Source: JBBQWR01 sp038210495 (GTDB lineage Bacteria > Planctomycetota > Planctomycetia > Pirellulales > DATAWG01). From it: a stretch of DNA of 64,000 nt. A model generated the notes under the pieces. It was not told the origin of the DNA. It was given only the letters and a program-made list of their open reading frames with translations, and searched no databases. The position numbers and the translations under genes were made by a program. Where the stretch lies: the NCBI GenBank assembly GCA_038210495.1, contig JBBQWR010000020.1:1-64000 (forward strand), written 5' to 3'. This document shows, piece by piece, positions 33,669 through 43,700 of this stretch. Numbering within the stretch: position 1 is the first letter of the stretch; every line of letters begins with the position of its first letter.

Positions 33669-34661
33669 CTACTGTCCGGCCACGATCAGATCGAACCGCT
33701 TGTTCTGCTCTTCGAGCGAAATGGGCCCCGGCGATTCGATCGTGCCCCAGCCGTCGTAACCTATGTCGTCCAGCGCCTTGCGGACCGCGGGCCAGTTGAC
33801 GCTGCCCTCGCGCAGGCTCGGCCAACTGCCGTCGTGCCGGTCGGGCGACAGCTTGTAATCCTTGATGTGCAGTTTGACGATCAATTTGCCCAGGGCGCGA
33901 ATCCACTCTTCCGGCGGGACGAGATACTTGACGTGATTGCCGATGTCGAAATACGCGCGAATCCAATCGCTGTCGCACGAGACAACCAGATGCTTAAAGA
34001 AGTCGGGCCGCACCCAAAACTCGTTCCAAACATTTTCGACGCCGACCAAAACGCCGCTCGCCTCGGCCACGGGAATCAGCTTGCGAAGGGCCTCGCGAGA
34101 CATTTCGGTCGCGCGATCTTGGGCCTTGATATAGGGCGCGAATTTCTCGTTGTCGCCTTTGACCAACTGCTTGATCAGGCCCGTCTTCCCGTCAAACTGG
34201 ATGTCGTACTCCCACGGCTTGGGCGCGGTGATGTTGCTGCCGAGTCGACACGGGACGAGCAGCACGGCGCTGGCGCCGTAGCCGGCCGCCGCGCGGAGCG
34301 CGATCTCGGCGTTGGAGATCGAGTTGGCCACGTCCGCCGGTTTGTCGCTGTTGAAATTGAGCCAGCCCAGCAGCACGGAATGCACCTTGAGGCCCGCGTC
34401 CTCGACGATTTTGCGTCGTTCCTTGGCCGTCTCGGGCGAGACTTGCCAATCGAGCGATTCGATTCCCTCGAACCCGGCGGCTTTGACTTTCTTGCAGAAC
34501 TCGGCAAACTGCGTTGCGCCGCCGCCGAACGAACCCATCACGGCCTTGTGCAACGGGTGCTTGAATGTCGGCTCCGAATGAGCCGTTTGCGTAAGCGTCA
34601 GCGCCAAGCCAGTGGCCGCCGCGGCGCCGGCGAATTGCCGACGATTGATGCGATGCGTCAT
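33669..34661 (-). CDS. Sugar phosphate isomerase/epimerase-like protein, Tat-exported
   Basis: 330 residues from ATG 34661. The N-terminus MTHRINRRQFAGAAAATGLA carries a twin-arginine signal (RRQF). The body is a TIM barrel of the AP-endonuclease-2/xylose isomerase-like group: GGATQFAEFCKKVKAAGFEG at the start, LKVHSVLLGWLNFN, GVLVGVENVWNEFW and AYFDIGNHVKYL carry the usual Glu/Asp/His metal positions. It could isomerise a sugar or cleave one in the periplasm. It precedes a glycosidase-like gene on the same strand (34787), which suggests carbohydrate use. Confidence 0.8.
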   Translation of the reverse strand: MTHRINRRQFAGAAAATGLALTLTQTAHSEPTFKHPLHKAVMGSFGGGATQFAEFCKKVKAAGFEGIESLDWQVSPETAKERRKIVEDAGLKVHSVLLGWLNFNSDKPADVANSISNAEIALRAAAGYGASAVLLVPCRLGSNITAPKPWEYDIQFDGKTGLIKQLVKGDNEKFAPYIKAQDRATEMSREALRKLIPVAEASGVLVGVENVWNEFWVRPDFFKHLVVSCDSDWIRAYFDIGNHVKYLVPPEEWIRALGKLIVKLHIKDYKLSPDRHDGSWPSLREGSVNWPAVRKALDDIGYDGWGTIESPGPISLEEQNKRFDLIVAGQ

Positions 34662-34786
34662 AGGTGTTGATTCCAATCCGCGGTGAGATATTGACGGAAC
34701 GATGATTTTGGAGCGAGTCCTTTAGCTGCGTTCGCTTGCGACGCGCGGAATGGCGAACCGATCAAGCGCGTCGCAAGCCAGCGCGG

Positions 34787-36220
34787 CTAAAACTGCAACT
34801 GCTTGCGGAATTTGGCCAATGTGGTCAGGGCCGCGGTCGGTTGATCCAGCGAGTCGACTAGGCCGCGATGGGCCATGGCGCCGCTGGATTCGTCTTGCAT
34901 CTGGTTCCAGAATACTCCATGCACGGCCGACTTGGCCGAAAATAACTGCAAATAGGCTTGGAGCCACCGCTGTTGCACGGCCGGCGAAAATCCCTCGCCC
35001 GTGCTCGGAATCGTCAGCAGAATGACCAGCGGAATGCCGAGGGTCGACCACCGCTCGATCTGCCGGCCCAGCTCGATCACGTCGCGCGGCAATGTTGCCC
35101 AAGGGCCGACGCCCAAGTTGAGCTCGAGCCCGACGCCTGAAATTCCGAGATCCGCCCGAACCAGCGTGTCGGCGAATTGCAGCGGCGAGAGATCGTGGTC
35201 GCGGCGGCTCATGCACTCCGCCCAAGGCTGATCGAACGACACGACGACCGGCGTCTTGGGATCCACCTCGCGGACGATCTCCACCGCCCGCAGCGTCATC
35301 CGCAAGGATTGCTCTTCCGAGAGAGCCAGCGTGTCGACGGTGTTCGGCCGCGCGGCGCAGTGCCAAAGATGCACGCGACCCTTATATCGGCCGACCGTCG
35401 CTTTGACATGCTGCCCCATCGCGTCCATCAGATGCTCGAAATTGCCTTCCCAGAGATACAGCCAGTCGGGAAGCGACCGCTTGTCGAACTCCAATAGCGG
35501 CCCGGCAAAAATCCGCAGTTGATGGGCTTGGCACCAGGCGATCTGCCCGTCGGCGATCGACCAATTGCGAGCTGCCTCTTGCGCTTCGATATCGCACCAG
35601 GTCAAGGGAACCATGCCCGTGTTGAAAGCTTCGACCAGTGACGTGCTAAGGCTAGCGTCCGGGATATCGGTTCCCAATCGGCCGCCGAACAAGATCGTTT
35701 GCTTGACGGGCTGGGCCTGTCGCATCTTGGCCGCTTGCTCGGCGAATGCGGCGATGAGCGAATCGGCAGCCGCCAGCGACGCTTCGATCGAGCGCTGGGC
35801 ATGAGCGGCCGAATCTTGAAGTTGCTGCTGCGAGCCGATCGCGGCGATGAACTGCGCCAGCGCGACGCGCAGCGCCTCGGTCACCGCGTCGGGAGAGGGC
35901 AATCCGGCCATTTGCCACGAGGCGACATTGGCGCGAATCCGGTTGAGCGCGCCGCGCGCCAATTCGAGCGGCAGTATATAGGGCGCCGCTCGCTCGACGA
36001 GTGTCGCCGTGCCGAGAACCTGCTCTCCTCGCCCTTCGACTTTCCACAAGATGTGAAAGCTACCCGATTCGCTTTCGGTTCGCTCGGCGGTCAGACCATC
36101 GGCGGTCGCGACGACGCGGGTCCGCCAGGGGATATCATCCATCCCGGACAGATAGGCTCGTTCGGCCGCTTTGGGCGGCAAAGCGTCCCGGATTGGAACC
36201 AAGAAACGAGTCAGCCCCAT
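34787..36220 (-). CDS. GH10-like (xylanase-fold) protein
   Basis: 477 residues. The C-terminal two-thirds read like a divergent GH10 barrel: MVPLTWCDIEAQEAARNWSI, then DGQIAWCQAHQLRIFAGPLL, then LPDWLYLWEGNFEHLMDAMG (positions corresponding to the usual TPEN-mKW, D-vv-wA, vrGH-LvWH and P-W motifs). A second group (VVVSFDQPWAECMSRRDH, GVGLELNLGVGPWATLPR) may hold the acid/base and nucleophile, but the canonical Glu pair is not certain. There is no signal peptide. The N-terminal 170 residues are unassigned. It may be a non-catalytic relative. Confidence 0.6.
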   Translation of the reverse strand: MGLTRFLVPIRDALPPKAAERAYLSGMDDIPWRTRVVATADGLTAERTESESGSFHILWKVEGRGEQVLGTATLVERAAPYILPLELARGALNRIRANVASWQMAGLPSPDAVTEALRVALAQFIAAIGSQQQLQDSAAHAQRSIEASLAAADSLIAAFAEQAAKMRQAQPVKQTILFGGRLGTDIPDASLSTSLVEAFNTGMVPLTWCDIEAQEAARNWSIADGQIAWCQAHQLRIFAGPLLEFDKRSLPDWLYLWEGNFEHLMDAMGQHVKATVGRYKGRVHLWHCAARPNTVDTLALSEEQSLRMTLRAVEIVREVDPKTPVVVSFDQPWAECMSRRDHDLSPLQFADTLVRADLGISGVGLELNLGVGPWATLPRDVIELGRQIERWSTLGIPLVILLTIPSTGEGFSPAVQQRWLQAYLQLFSAKSAVHGVFWNQMQDESSGAMAHRGLVDSLDQPTAALTTLAKFRKQLQF

Positions 36221-36330
36221 CGGCCCGAGGTCCTGTCAGCGAACAGTTGTTCCGAAGATTACTGGCTCGAAAGCGAGCGTCAGAAACGAGCTTACCACGC
36301 TTTGGCGACCGTCCGCAACGCGGTCGTCCA

Positions 36331-36414
36331 CATAGCCGCGGCATCCTGCTGCGGAGTCTTGTCGTTGCGCCATGAATTCTCGGCAGAACTCCGCAGCAGG
36401 ATGCCGCGGCTATG
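36331..36414. repeat. Perfect 26-bp inverted repeat
   Basis: Left arm 36331-36356 and right arm 36389-36414 are exact reverse complements (core GCCGCGGCATCCTGCTGCGG). The 32-base loop is AT-mixed. Twenty-three bases of the right arm recur at 11933-11955, across the start of the solute-binding lipoprotein gene, so this is a dispersed repeat. It lies between the GH10-like gene and the LOG-family gene. Confidence 0.9.
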
Positions 36415-36453
36415 TATTGGACACCGCGTCCTCCTTCAACTCCCGTCTCCCGA

Positions 36454-37293
36454 CTACTCTTCCGCATGAAAATCCAAAATCCGCTGCCAGATTTCCTCCG
36501 GTTTTTCGGCGAAACTCAACAGATTCAAGTGCCAGTCCTGGATCACCCCCTCGTCGGCCAAGAACTGAAAATCGATCACTCGTTCCCAATACTCGCGGTT
36601 GTAGAGCACGATCGGAATTTTTTGCATCCGGCCGGTCTGCCGGAGCGTAAGCGCGTCGAACAATTCGTCGAGCGTGCCGAACCCGCCGGGAAATGCCACG
36701 AGCGCCTTGGCCCGCAGCAAAAAATGCATCTTTCGCAGCGCGAAATAATGAAATTGGAAGCAGAGCTCCGGCGTAATGTATGGATTCGGAGCCTGCTCGG
36801 CGGGCAAATGGATATTGAGCCCGATCGATTTGGCGCCGACCTCAAACGCGCCGCGATTGGCCGCTTCCATAATGCCGGGGCCGCCGCCGGTGACGATGAC
36901 GTAATCGCTCGGAGCATCGACGCGGCAGGTCGACGAGACGATTCGCGCGAAGTCCAGGGCCGCGTCGTAGGCGGCGGATTTGGCCGCCAGCCGCTCGCTG
37001 CGAACGACCTCGCGAGCCAGTGCTTCGTCCGGCGGGTTTTCCGCCGCCGCCGCCCGAGCTTTCGCCAATCGGGCCTCGGCTCGCTCGCGGTCGACGATCT
37101 GCGTGCTGCCGAACACGACGATCGTCGAGCGAACCTGCTGCTCTTCAAGCGCCATCTCCGGCTTGAGCAATTCGAGCTGCAAGCGAACGGGTCGCAGTTC
37201 GGGGCGCTTCAGCAAATCGACGTCTTGCTCGGCCAAGCGATAACTGTTCGACCGCAAAATCGCATCGAGGTTTTTGAGTTCTTCAGGCGTCAT
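36454..37293 (-). CDS. LOG-family Rossmann protein (TIGR00730-like)
   Basis: 279 residues from ATG 37293 (MTPEELKNLDAIL); the open frame extends upstream, but those residues look non-coding. It has the LOG/lysine-decarboxylase-like signature: VIVTGGGPGIMEAANRGAFE (residues about 135-155), then FPGGFGTLDELFDALTLRQT with the PGGxGTxxE motif. In characterised members this fold hydrolyses cytokinin or AMP nucleotides. The early VVFGSTQIVDR is typical of a longer planctomycete subgroup. It probably acts in the cytoplasm on a nucleoside monophosphate; the substrate is not certain. Confidence 0.9.
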   Translation of the reverse strand: MTPEELKNLDAILRSNSYRLAEQDVDLLKRPELRPVRLQLELLKPEMALEEQQVRSTIVVFGSTQIVDRERAEARLAKARAAAAENPPDEALAREVVRSERLAAKSAAYDAALDFARIVSSTCRVDAPSDYVIVTGGGPGIMEAANRGAFEVGAKSIGLNIHLPAEQAPNPYITPELCFQFHYFALRKMHFLLRAKALVAFPGGFGTLDELFDALTLRQTGRMQKIPIVLYNREYWERVIDFQFLADEGVIQDWHLNLLSFAEKPEEIWQRILDFHAEE

Positions 37294-37428
37294 GATCCGC
37301 ATCCGCGCTGCGGATGCCCGTCGAGTTCGTTGCCGCGAGATTTCCCCGAGACTATCATGCCGGCTGTCGCATGACGAGATTACCGACCACTTCCGGCCGC
37401 CGGCCGGCATGTGGCTAAATTCAGAAAG

Positions 37429-39813
37429 ATGAATCGAATGAGCAATCGAAGGCGGATTTCGAGTGTTGCGCTGGGGCTTGGAAACGATAATTTAACGACT
37501 CTTGGCTGGCCGGGGCTCGCCGCGCAGGGAAGCCCGGTGGCCTGCTCTGGAAGTCGAATCCGCTCAGCGGCGATTCGGCGAGGACGCCGCCCGCTCCGGC
37601 CGCGCGGCTTATTTTTAGCAGTTCTGGCTTTGCTTTGGCTGTCTCACGGTTTGCCCCTGGTCGCCGCCGAGTCGTCCGAAGCCAACGATGATTCCTACGC
37701 CAACTATGTCAAGACGTCGAAGGATTTCCAACCGGTCAAGCAAGACAAGGCGTGGTGTCTCACAGCGTTTCCGTCCTGGACGCATATGCCTTGGACGTAC
37801 AAGTGGACGATCGGTTACACGGCGGCCAGTGGCAAATGGTCGGTCGATCACGGCTACAACGGGGCGTTCGTGGATCATGGCGATCCGTCGCTCGGCGATT
37901 CGAAGACCGGGCGGCTGGACTGGATCGACCAGTTCAAGCTTCGCTTTTACGTCGATCACACGGCGGCCAAGCATTATTTGCATCTGTGGGACGGCAGCGA
38001 AATGCAGCCGCACGCCGCGCAGGTGCATGGCGCCGGTGTTCGCACTCCGCCGGTCAACGCGGCTATGATGCACACGCTGCAGGGCATCATGCGGCACAAT
38101 ATCGACAACGTGAAAGCCTCGCCCTATCGAGCCGCTTATGCGCTGGACGACGAAGTCTCCTGGGGCCATTTCGTCCATCCCTGCATGTGGCAGGTGACCG
38201 ACGACAAGGCCGCGTACCAGAACTGGCTGAAGGAAATCTACGGGGTCAAAAGTTATGCGACCGTCGCGGGCAAGCGGCAGCGGTGGATTACTTACGACGA
38301 CATTCGCCCGCGGCTTGAGTCGTGGGACGTGGCCCATTTCGACGCCAGCCCGTTGATGGATCAATGGACGTTCAACGATTCGTATTGGAACAATTTCATC
38401 GGCGATCTGGTCGAATTCGCCAACAGCGTCGATCCGCGCACGCCGTGCGGCTACGTCGGCGGTCAATCGCCCAACGCCTTCGGAGGCTTCGACTATGCCA
38501 AGGTGATGCGCAAGGTGCAGTTTCTCGAGGCCTACAATATCGGCGGCTCGCAATCGATCATTCGCTCGTTCAATCCGAGCAACGCGATTCCGACGGTGAC
38601 GAGTCAATTTCATCAGTCGGTCGACGACGACATCTGGCAGACTTGGTATTACTTGGCCCACGGCAATCGCGGTTTTATCGGCTGGGTGGATGGCTGGTTC
38701 GATGGCGACAAGCCGAAGCCTTGGCACGATAAAGTGGCGCCGACATATCTGGAGGCGGCCCACAAAATTGGACCGCTCTTGGCTGGCGCCGAGTGGCGGC
38801 ACGACGGCGTGGCGATTTACTACAGCCACGCCTCGATCCAACTCGGTTGGATTCTCGACGCCGCCGCTCACGGCAAGACCTGGACCAATCGCAACGGCGA
38901 CGACCGACTCGGCGCCTCACACATGGTCCGCAAGGCCTGGGAGAACATGCTCCGCGACGCGGGTCTGCAATACAACTTCATCAGCTACGCCGATGTCGTT
39001 CAGCATGGCGTGCCGCGCGAGTATAAGGTGCTAATTTTGCCGGCCTGCCTGTGCTTGTCGGACGCCGAAGCTCGCGAAATCGATAAGTTTTGCAAGGCGG
39101 GCGGGACGGTGATCGCCGACTATCTGCCGGGCGTCTGGGATCAGCACGGCAAGGGGCGCGCAACCGGCGGGGCGCTCGATTCGCTCTTCGGCGTGAAGCA
39201 CGATCCGGCCCTGCGCTCGACCGACTTATTCAACGCCAGCCGGCTATGGTGCGAAGTCGATCAAGACGCCAATTTTAGTTGGAAGACGTATCGCGAATTC
39301 TTGACCAATCAGAACAAGTGTGTCCGCGACGCGAGCGGTTTCAATAAGGTCGTATTAAAGATGCCGGTCGCGACCGTGAGCCACGCCGGAAAGGGCACGG
39401 CCGTGCGGATGAACGTCTCGCCGCAGTGGTACAACGCCTACCGCGAGGCGGGCTACAAAGACTCGCTCAAGCGCGAAGCGTTCATCAGCCACCTCACGGC
39501 CGCCGGCGTGAAGCCCCGTGTCCGGCTCAAAGGCGCCGGCGACGCCGAGCACGGCTATGAGATCACCTACTGGCGCAAAGACGGGCGCACGATCGCCTGC
39601 CTCTGCCTAAATCCGGAAATCATCGGCTCCCAAACCGGCGGCGGCAACGCGGCGGGGCTGAAGACGAAGAAGACGCCGGTGACAATGGCCTTCGCCGCCG
39701 CGATCAAAGACGCCCGCGACGAACGCAGCGGAAAAAAACTCGGCGACGGCAAGGAGTTTTCGTTCGACTGGCCGATGAACGAGGCGGTGATTGTGTCGTT
39801 TGCGGAGAGGTGA
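37429..39813 (+). CDS. GH42-like putative glycosidase with signal anchor
   Basis: 794 residues from ATG 37429; ATG 37438 is an equal alternative. A signal or anchor helix (GLFLAVLALLWLSHGLPLV) follows a long basic leader. The central part has a barrel (YALDDEVSWGHFVHPCMWQV with a Glu candidate, VDPRTPCGYVGGQSPNAFGG, GFIGWVDGWFDG). A GATase-like beta-galactosidase trimerisation region is clear: DVVQHGVPREYKVLILPACL, then LSDAEAREIDKFCKAGGTVI and ADYLPG. The C-terminal part is beta-rich. It probably acts on a galactoside or related sugar outside the cytoplasm. The catalytic pair is not firmly assigned. Confidence 0.7.
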   Translation: MNRMSNRRRISSVALGLGNDNLTTLGWPGLAAQGSPVACSGSRIRSAAIRRGRRPLRPRGLFLAVLALLWLSHGLPLVAAESSEANDDSYANYVKTSKDFQPVKQDKAWCLTAFPSWTHMPWTYKWTIGYTAASGKWSVDHGYNGAFVDHGDPSLGDSKTGRLDWIDQFKLRFYVDHTAAKHYLHLWDGSEMQPHAAQVHGAGVRTPPVNAAMMHTLQGIMRHNIDNVKASPYRAAYALDDEVSWGHFVHPCMWQVTDDKAAYQNWLKEIYGVKSYATVAGKRQRWITYDDIRPRLESWDVAHFDASPLMDQWTFNDSYWNNFIGDLVEFANSVDPRTPCGYVGGQSPNAFGGFDYAKVMRKVQFLEAYNIGGSQSIIRSFNPSNAIPTVTSQFHQSVDDDIWQTWYYLAHGNRGFIGWVDGWFDGDKPKPWHDKVAPTYLEAAHKIGPLLAGAEWRHDGVAIYYSHASIQLGWILDAAAHGKTWTNRNGDDRLGASHMVRKAWENMLRDAGLQYNFISYADVVQHGVPREYKVLILPACLCLSDAEAREIDKFCKAGGTVIADYLPGVWDQHGKGRATGGALDSLFGVKHDPALRSTDLFNASRLWCEVDQDANFSWKTYREFLTNQNKCVRDASGFNKVVLKMPVATVSHAGKGTAVRMNVSPQWYNAYREAGYKDSLKREAFISHLTAAGVKPRVRLKGAGDAEHGYEITYWRKDGRTIACLCLNPEIIGSQTGGGNAAGLKTKKTPVTMAFAAAIKDARDERSGKKLGDGKEFSFDWPMNEAVIVSFAER

Positions 39814-40178
39814 ATCGCTCACTTTGCATTCGACCCCGACAAGGGTCGCAGACGGTAGCCGATGGTGTCGGCCGCAGGCGGCCTTACCACCGGCTACCGT
39901 CTGGGACTCCTGCCGGATTCCTTTGGATATCCCGTCACGAGGTTTGGTAAAGAATCCTTTACTAGCCGATGATCTCTAGGAAAGCATCCTTTACTAGTGG
40001 CTATTCGGCAATCAGGCAACGGCCGACACTAGCGATCGCGCGGGTCGCGGAGTTCATCGTGGTCGGCAATTCGCTAGATATCGTCGACTCGCCGCCCCCA
40101 TTCTCCCGCATTCTTTTTACCCGGCGGGAATTTATCGACACCTTGGGACGTCTGAGCGACAACTAACTCTTAGAATGG
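39814..40178. other. Intergenic region with hairpin and direct repeat
   Basis: About 365 bases. A hairpin lies at 39849-39903. A direct repeat follows: AATCCTTTACTAG and CATCCTTTACTAG share ATCCTTTACTAG at about 39953 and 39986. A short open frame (39969-40166) is not convincing. This region must carry the promoter of the sigma factor/giant gene pair. Confidence 0.5.
39849..39903 (+). terminator. Hairpin after the GH42-like gene (possible terminator)
   Basis: CAGACGGTAGCCG (39849-39861) pairs exactly with CGGCTACCGTCTG (39891-39903), with an inner GCCGC/GGCGGC pairing. There is no T-run, so it may be a dispersed repeat instead. Confidence 0.45.
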
Positions 40179-40796
40179 TTGCTCGCTTCACGAGACGGCC
40201 CCTTGCTCGATTTAGACCATCAAACTGCCGTAATCCGCGGGCTGCGCCAGGGTAGCCGGGACTGCTGGGCTGCGCTGTACGACGGATACAGCGCGGATGT
40301 CTGGCGATACGCCGCGCGGCTGCTCGGCGCCGATGCGGCGGCGGTGGCCGATGTCGTGCAGGAGACGTTTCTAGCGGCCGCCCGCTCGGCCAAGGCGTTC
40401 GACGCCAGTCGCGGAACGCTCGGCGGTTGGCTCACCGGTATTGTCCATAACCAAGTATTCATTTATTGGCGACAGGCGGGCCGAGCCGAGCGGCTGCGGA
40501 AATTAGCGGAGTCGGGCGCCCACGAAATCTGCCGCTGGCTGGATACGGTCGAGCCGCCGGAAGCACCCTGGGAACGACGCGAGTTGGCCGATCTCGTGCG
40601 GGGCGTGCTGGCCGATATGCCGGTCGAGCACGCCGCGCTCTTGGCGGCTAAATATATTGATGGACAAAGTTTGGAAGCGATCGCCGCGAGTAGCGGCGGC
40701 AGTGTTGAAGCGACGAAGTCCAAATTAGCTCGTGCACGGCGGGAGTTTCGCGCCAAATTCGAACACCTCAACCGGCAGCCGAGTCGGACGATTTGA
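40179..40796 (+). CDS. ECF-type RNA polymerase sigma factor
   Basis: 205 residues; the start is taken at TTG 40179 and is uncertain (TTG 40203 is also in frame). Region 2 is LYDGYSADVWRYAARLLGAD, then VVQETFLAAARSAKAF and GGWLTGIVHNQVFIYWRQ. Region 4 is AALLAAKYIDGQSLEAIAAS, then VEATKSKLARARREF. It directs RNA polymerase to a small regulon. The next gene begins 1 bp after its stop and has a membrane-spanning N-terminus, so it could act as the anti-sigma factor or depend on this factor. The pairing is typical of planctomycete ECF groups. Confidence 0.9.
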   Translation: MLASRDGPLLDLDHQTAVIRGLRQGSRDCWAALYDGYSADVWRYAARLLGADAAAVADVVQETFLAAARSAKAFDASRGTLGGWLTGIVHNQVFIYWRQAGRAERLRKLAESGAHEICRWLDTVEPPEAPWERRELADLVRGVLADMPVEHAALLAAKYIDGQSLEAIAASSGGSVEATKSKLARARREFRAKFEHLNRQPSRTI

Positions 40797-40797
40797 A

Positions 40798-43700
40798 ATG
40801 GCATATCAGCCCGAACAACAAGAGCACGACGATCGCCTCGCGGCCTTGCTGAGGTCGATCGAGAGCGACGCGCCGCCGCCGGACGCTCATTTTCTTGCTG
40901 CGCTGGGCGATCGTTCGTTGAGTGAATTTAACGCGTGTTCGAACAGTCCGCAAAGTCCCACGGGCGAGTCCGCAGTGACGCCCGCGCCTTACAAACCGAG
41001 GAAAACGATGTTTACTTTGGCCCTTCGTGGCGCCTTGGCGCTGGCGGCGTCTGTCGCGGCAATCGCCGCCTGGATGAATTTCAGCGGCCCCGCGCCGGTC
41101 AGTGGGGCGCCGTTCGCCGATATTCTTTCCCAACTCCGGGCCGCCAAAACGCTCGAGCTGCGGATCGTGAAGGACGGCCATGCCGCGGAGGTCTCGATCG
41201 CGGCGCCCGGTCTCGTGCGCTATCAAGATTCCAAACATCAATACCGGATCGCCGCCGGCTCCCGGTTGTGGCGGATCGACGAGGAGCACAATACGGCCAC
41301 GTCGATGGATTCCCCGTGGTTCGTCAATCCGCGCGAGCAAATCGACCTGATCGCGCTGCTCGAAATCGGCGTGACCGACTCGGCGCCCCTTATGAAGGCC
41401 CGCCCCTCGGGCCAATCGCACTACGACGGTCGACCGTGTAACGTCTACGCCGCCGAACTCCCGACTAGGGATGGAGAAGTCGAGGTCGAAGCGTTCGTCG
41501 ATCCTAGCACAATGCAACTGCTAGGCATGACGGCCCGGCCCGCCGGCGGCAACAACAATGGCCCACCGTTGGCTGAAATGCAATTGGTCGCCATGAACGC
41601 AGGGGTGGACGAAACAAAATTCGTCGTGGCGAAATCGCTCTCGGACGATGGCCGGATCGGCAAGATCGCCGACTTGCAGGGGGTCGTCGTGCTGCGGCCG
41701 GTCCTCGCGCAGCGATGGACGCCGATCGCCCGCGAGACAACGATCAAGACGGGTGATTGGCTGCGGACGGACATTTGGGGCGCCAACGCCGTCAAGGTGC
41801 GACTGACGTCCGATGTCGAAGTGACTCTCGGCCCCGGCACGCTCATCGAATTCATTTCACCCCACCAAGCACGGCTTCATTCCGGCGAAACACAGGTCAA
41901 CATTCCTGAGAAGACCAAGCCGAAATCGAAACCGGCGGGAAAGAAAGACGCCGACGCCGCTGCGGAAGCCGAAGCCGCATCGCCGCCGTCGTTCGAGCTG
42001 CTCGCTCCGCGGACCGGCGCGAAAAAGTTTGCCACGCCGGGCAAAGCGATCGTTCGCGTCGATCGGGCCGAAGCGCTGATCGAAGTTAAGCAGGCGCCAA
42101 AATGGCTCGCCGCCTTCGAAGGCGCCTCCGCCAACGAATCGCTCGGATCGTTGATCGTGAAACTGCCCGACGGGCGCAACGAGCCGCTCTCGGTCGGTTA
42201 TCACAAGGTAAGCGTCGAGATTCGAGATCAGATCGCGCGCACGACGATCGAAGAATCGTTCGTCAACAATACGGATGCCCGGCTCGAGGGCGTGTTTCAT
42301 TTCCCGCTGCCGCAGGACGCCTCGATCAGCGGGTTTGGGATGTGGATCGGCGACAATCTCGTCGAAGCCGACGTCGTCGAGCAGCAGCGGGCCCGCGAAA
42401 TTTATGAAACCATCTTGCGCGAGAAACGCGACCCGGGTCTGCTCGAATGGACCAGCGGCAACTTGTTTAAAGCCCGCGTGTTTCCCATCGAATCGCACTC
42501 CGAGAAGCGAGTCAAAATCGTCTACACGCAGGTGTTGCCGCTGCGGGCGAATCAGTATCGCTACACGTACGGCCTGCGGAGCGATTTGCTGCGGCTGAAA
42601 CCGGTTCGCGAACTGTCGTTGACGGTGACTTTGAATTCGGCGATTCCGCTTAAGAACGTCGCATGTCCGACGCATTCGGCGCGGATCGAGCATACGCGGA
42701 ATTCGGCGCAGGTCGAATTCGCGGCCCAAGAGTATTCGCCCGATCGAGATTTTGAGGTCGTGTGCCAAGTCGACGCGGCCCAGTCGGACGTCGTGGTCGT
42801 GCCCCATCGCCGGGGTAGCGACGGATATTTGCTCGTGCAGTTGACTCCCCCCGCGCCGGCCGGCAATTGGCAGCGCGAGCTTTTGCCCGAGGGGCAGCCG
42901 CTGGACGTCGTGCTGCTCTGCGACACGTCGGGCTCAATGGATTCGGAAAAGCGAAAGCAGCAGGCGGAATTTGTTGCGACCGTGCTATCGTCGCTCGGCG
43001 AGAAGGATCGATTCATGCTCGCCGGGACCGACGTGTCGACGGCTTGGGTCGCGAACGAGCCGCTACCGGTCAATGTTGAGAACGTGGCCAAAGCTCGGGA
43101 CTTTTTGGAGCATCGCGTCTCGCTCGGTTGGACGGATCTCGATCAAGCGTTCGACACGGTACTGCGGAAGGCCCCGCCCCACGCACAGATCGTCTACATC
43201 GGCGACGGCATCGTGAGCTCGGGCGATCGCAGCGCGGCGGCCTTCGTGCGGCGGCTGGAAAAGATGTTGGCCGAAAAAAAGACTCTGCGGAAAGACGAGG
43301 CTAAAGACAAAACCAAGGACCCTGTCGAGTGGGTGCTGCACAGCGTCACGGTCGGCAATGTCCACGAGCAGACTGTGATGAAGGGAATCGCCGGCGTCGG
43401 GCATGGCTCATCCCGAGCCATCAGCGGCGATCAGACGCCGCGGATCGTGGCCCGCGAGTGGCTCAACGAAATCGCGCAGCCCGGCATGAGGGACCTTAAG
43501 GTCGAGTTTCGCGGCGTGAGCGTGGCGGCCATGTATCCCGACCGTCTGCCGAACGTCGCGGCCGGCACGCAGCAGATTCTCGTCGGCCGGTATTTGCCTA
43601 AAGCCAAAGACCAGCAGGGAGAGGTCATCGTCACGGGCAAGCGCGGCGATGAGACGGTGCGTTATGCGGCGAAGATCGATTTCAAGGACGCGGAGGAGGG

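Noticed and set aside
33600..34670. 356-residue plus-strand frame opposite the sugar isomerase
   Set aside because: Antisense shadow of a gene with a Tat signal and TIM-barrel motifs.
36412..37374. 320-residue plus-strand frame opposite the LOG-family gene
   Set aside because: It is the antisense of a gene with clear motifs (PGGFGTLDE), and the peptide is Arg/Gly-rich with no family pattern.
37615..38871. 418-residue minus-strand frame inside the GH42-like gene
   Set aside because: Antisense to a well-formed gene; the peptide is Val/His/Arg-rich and without motifs.
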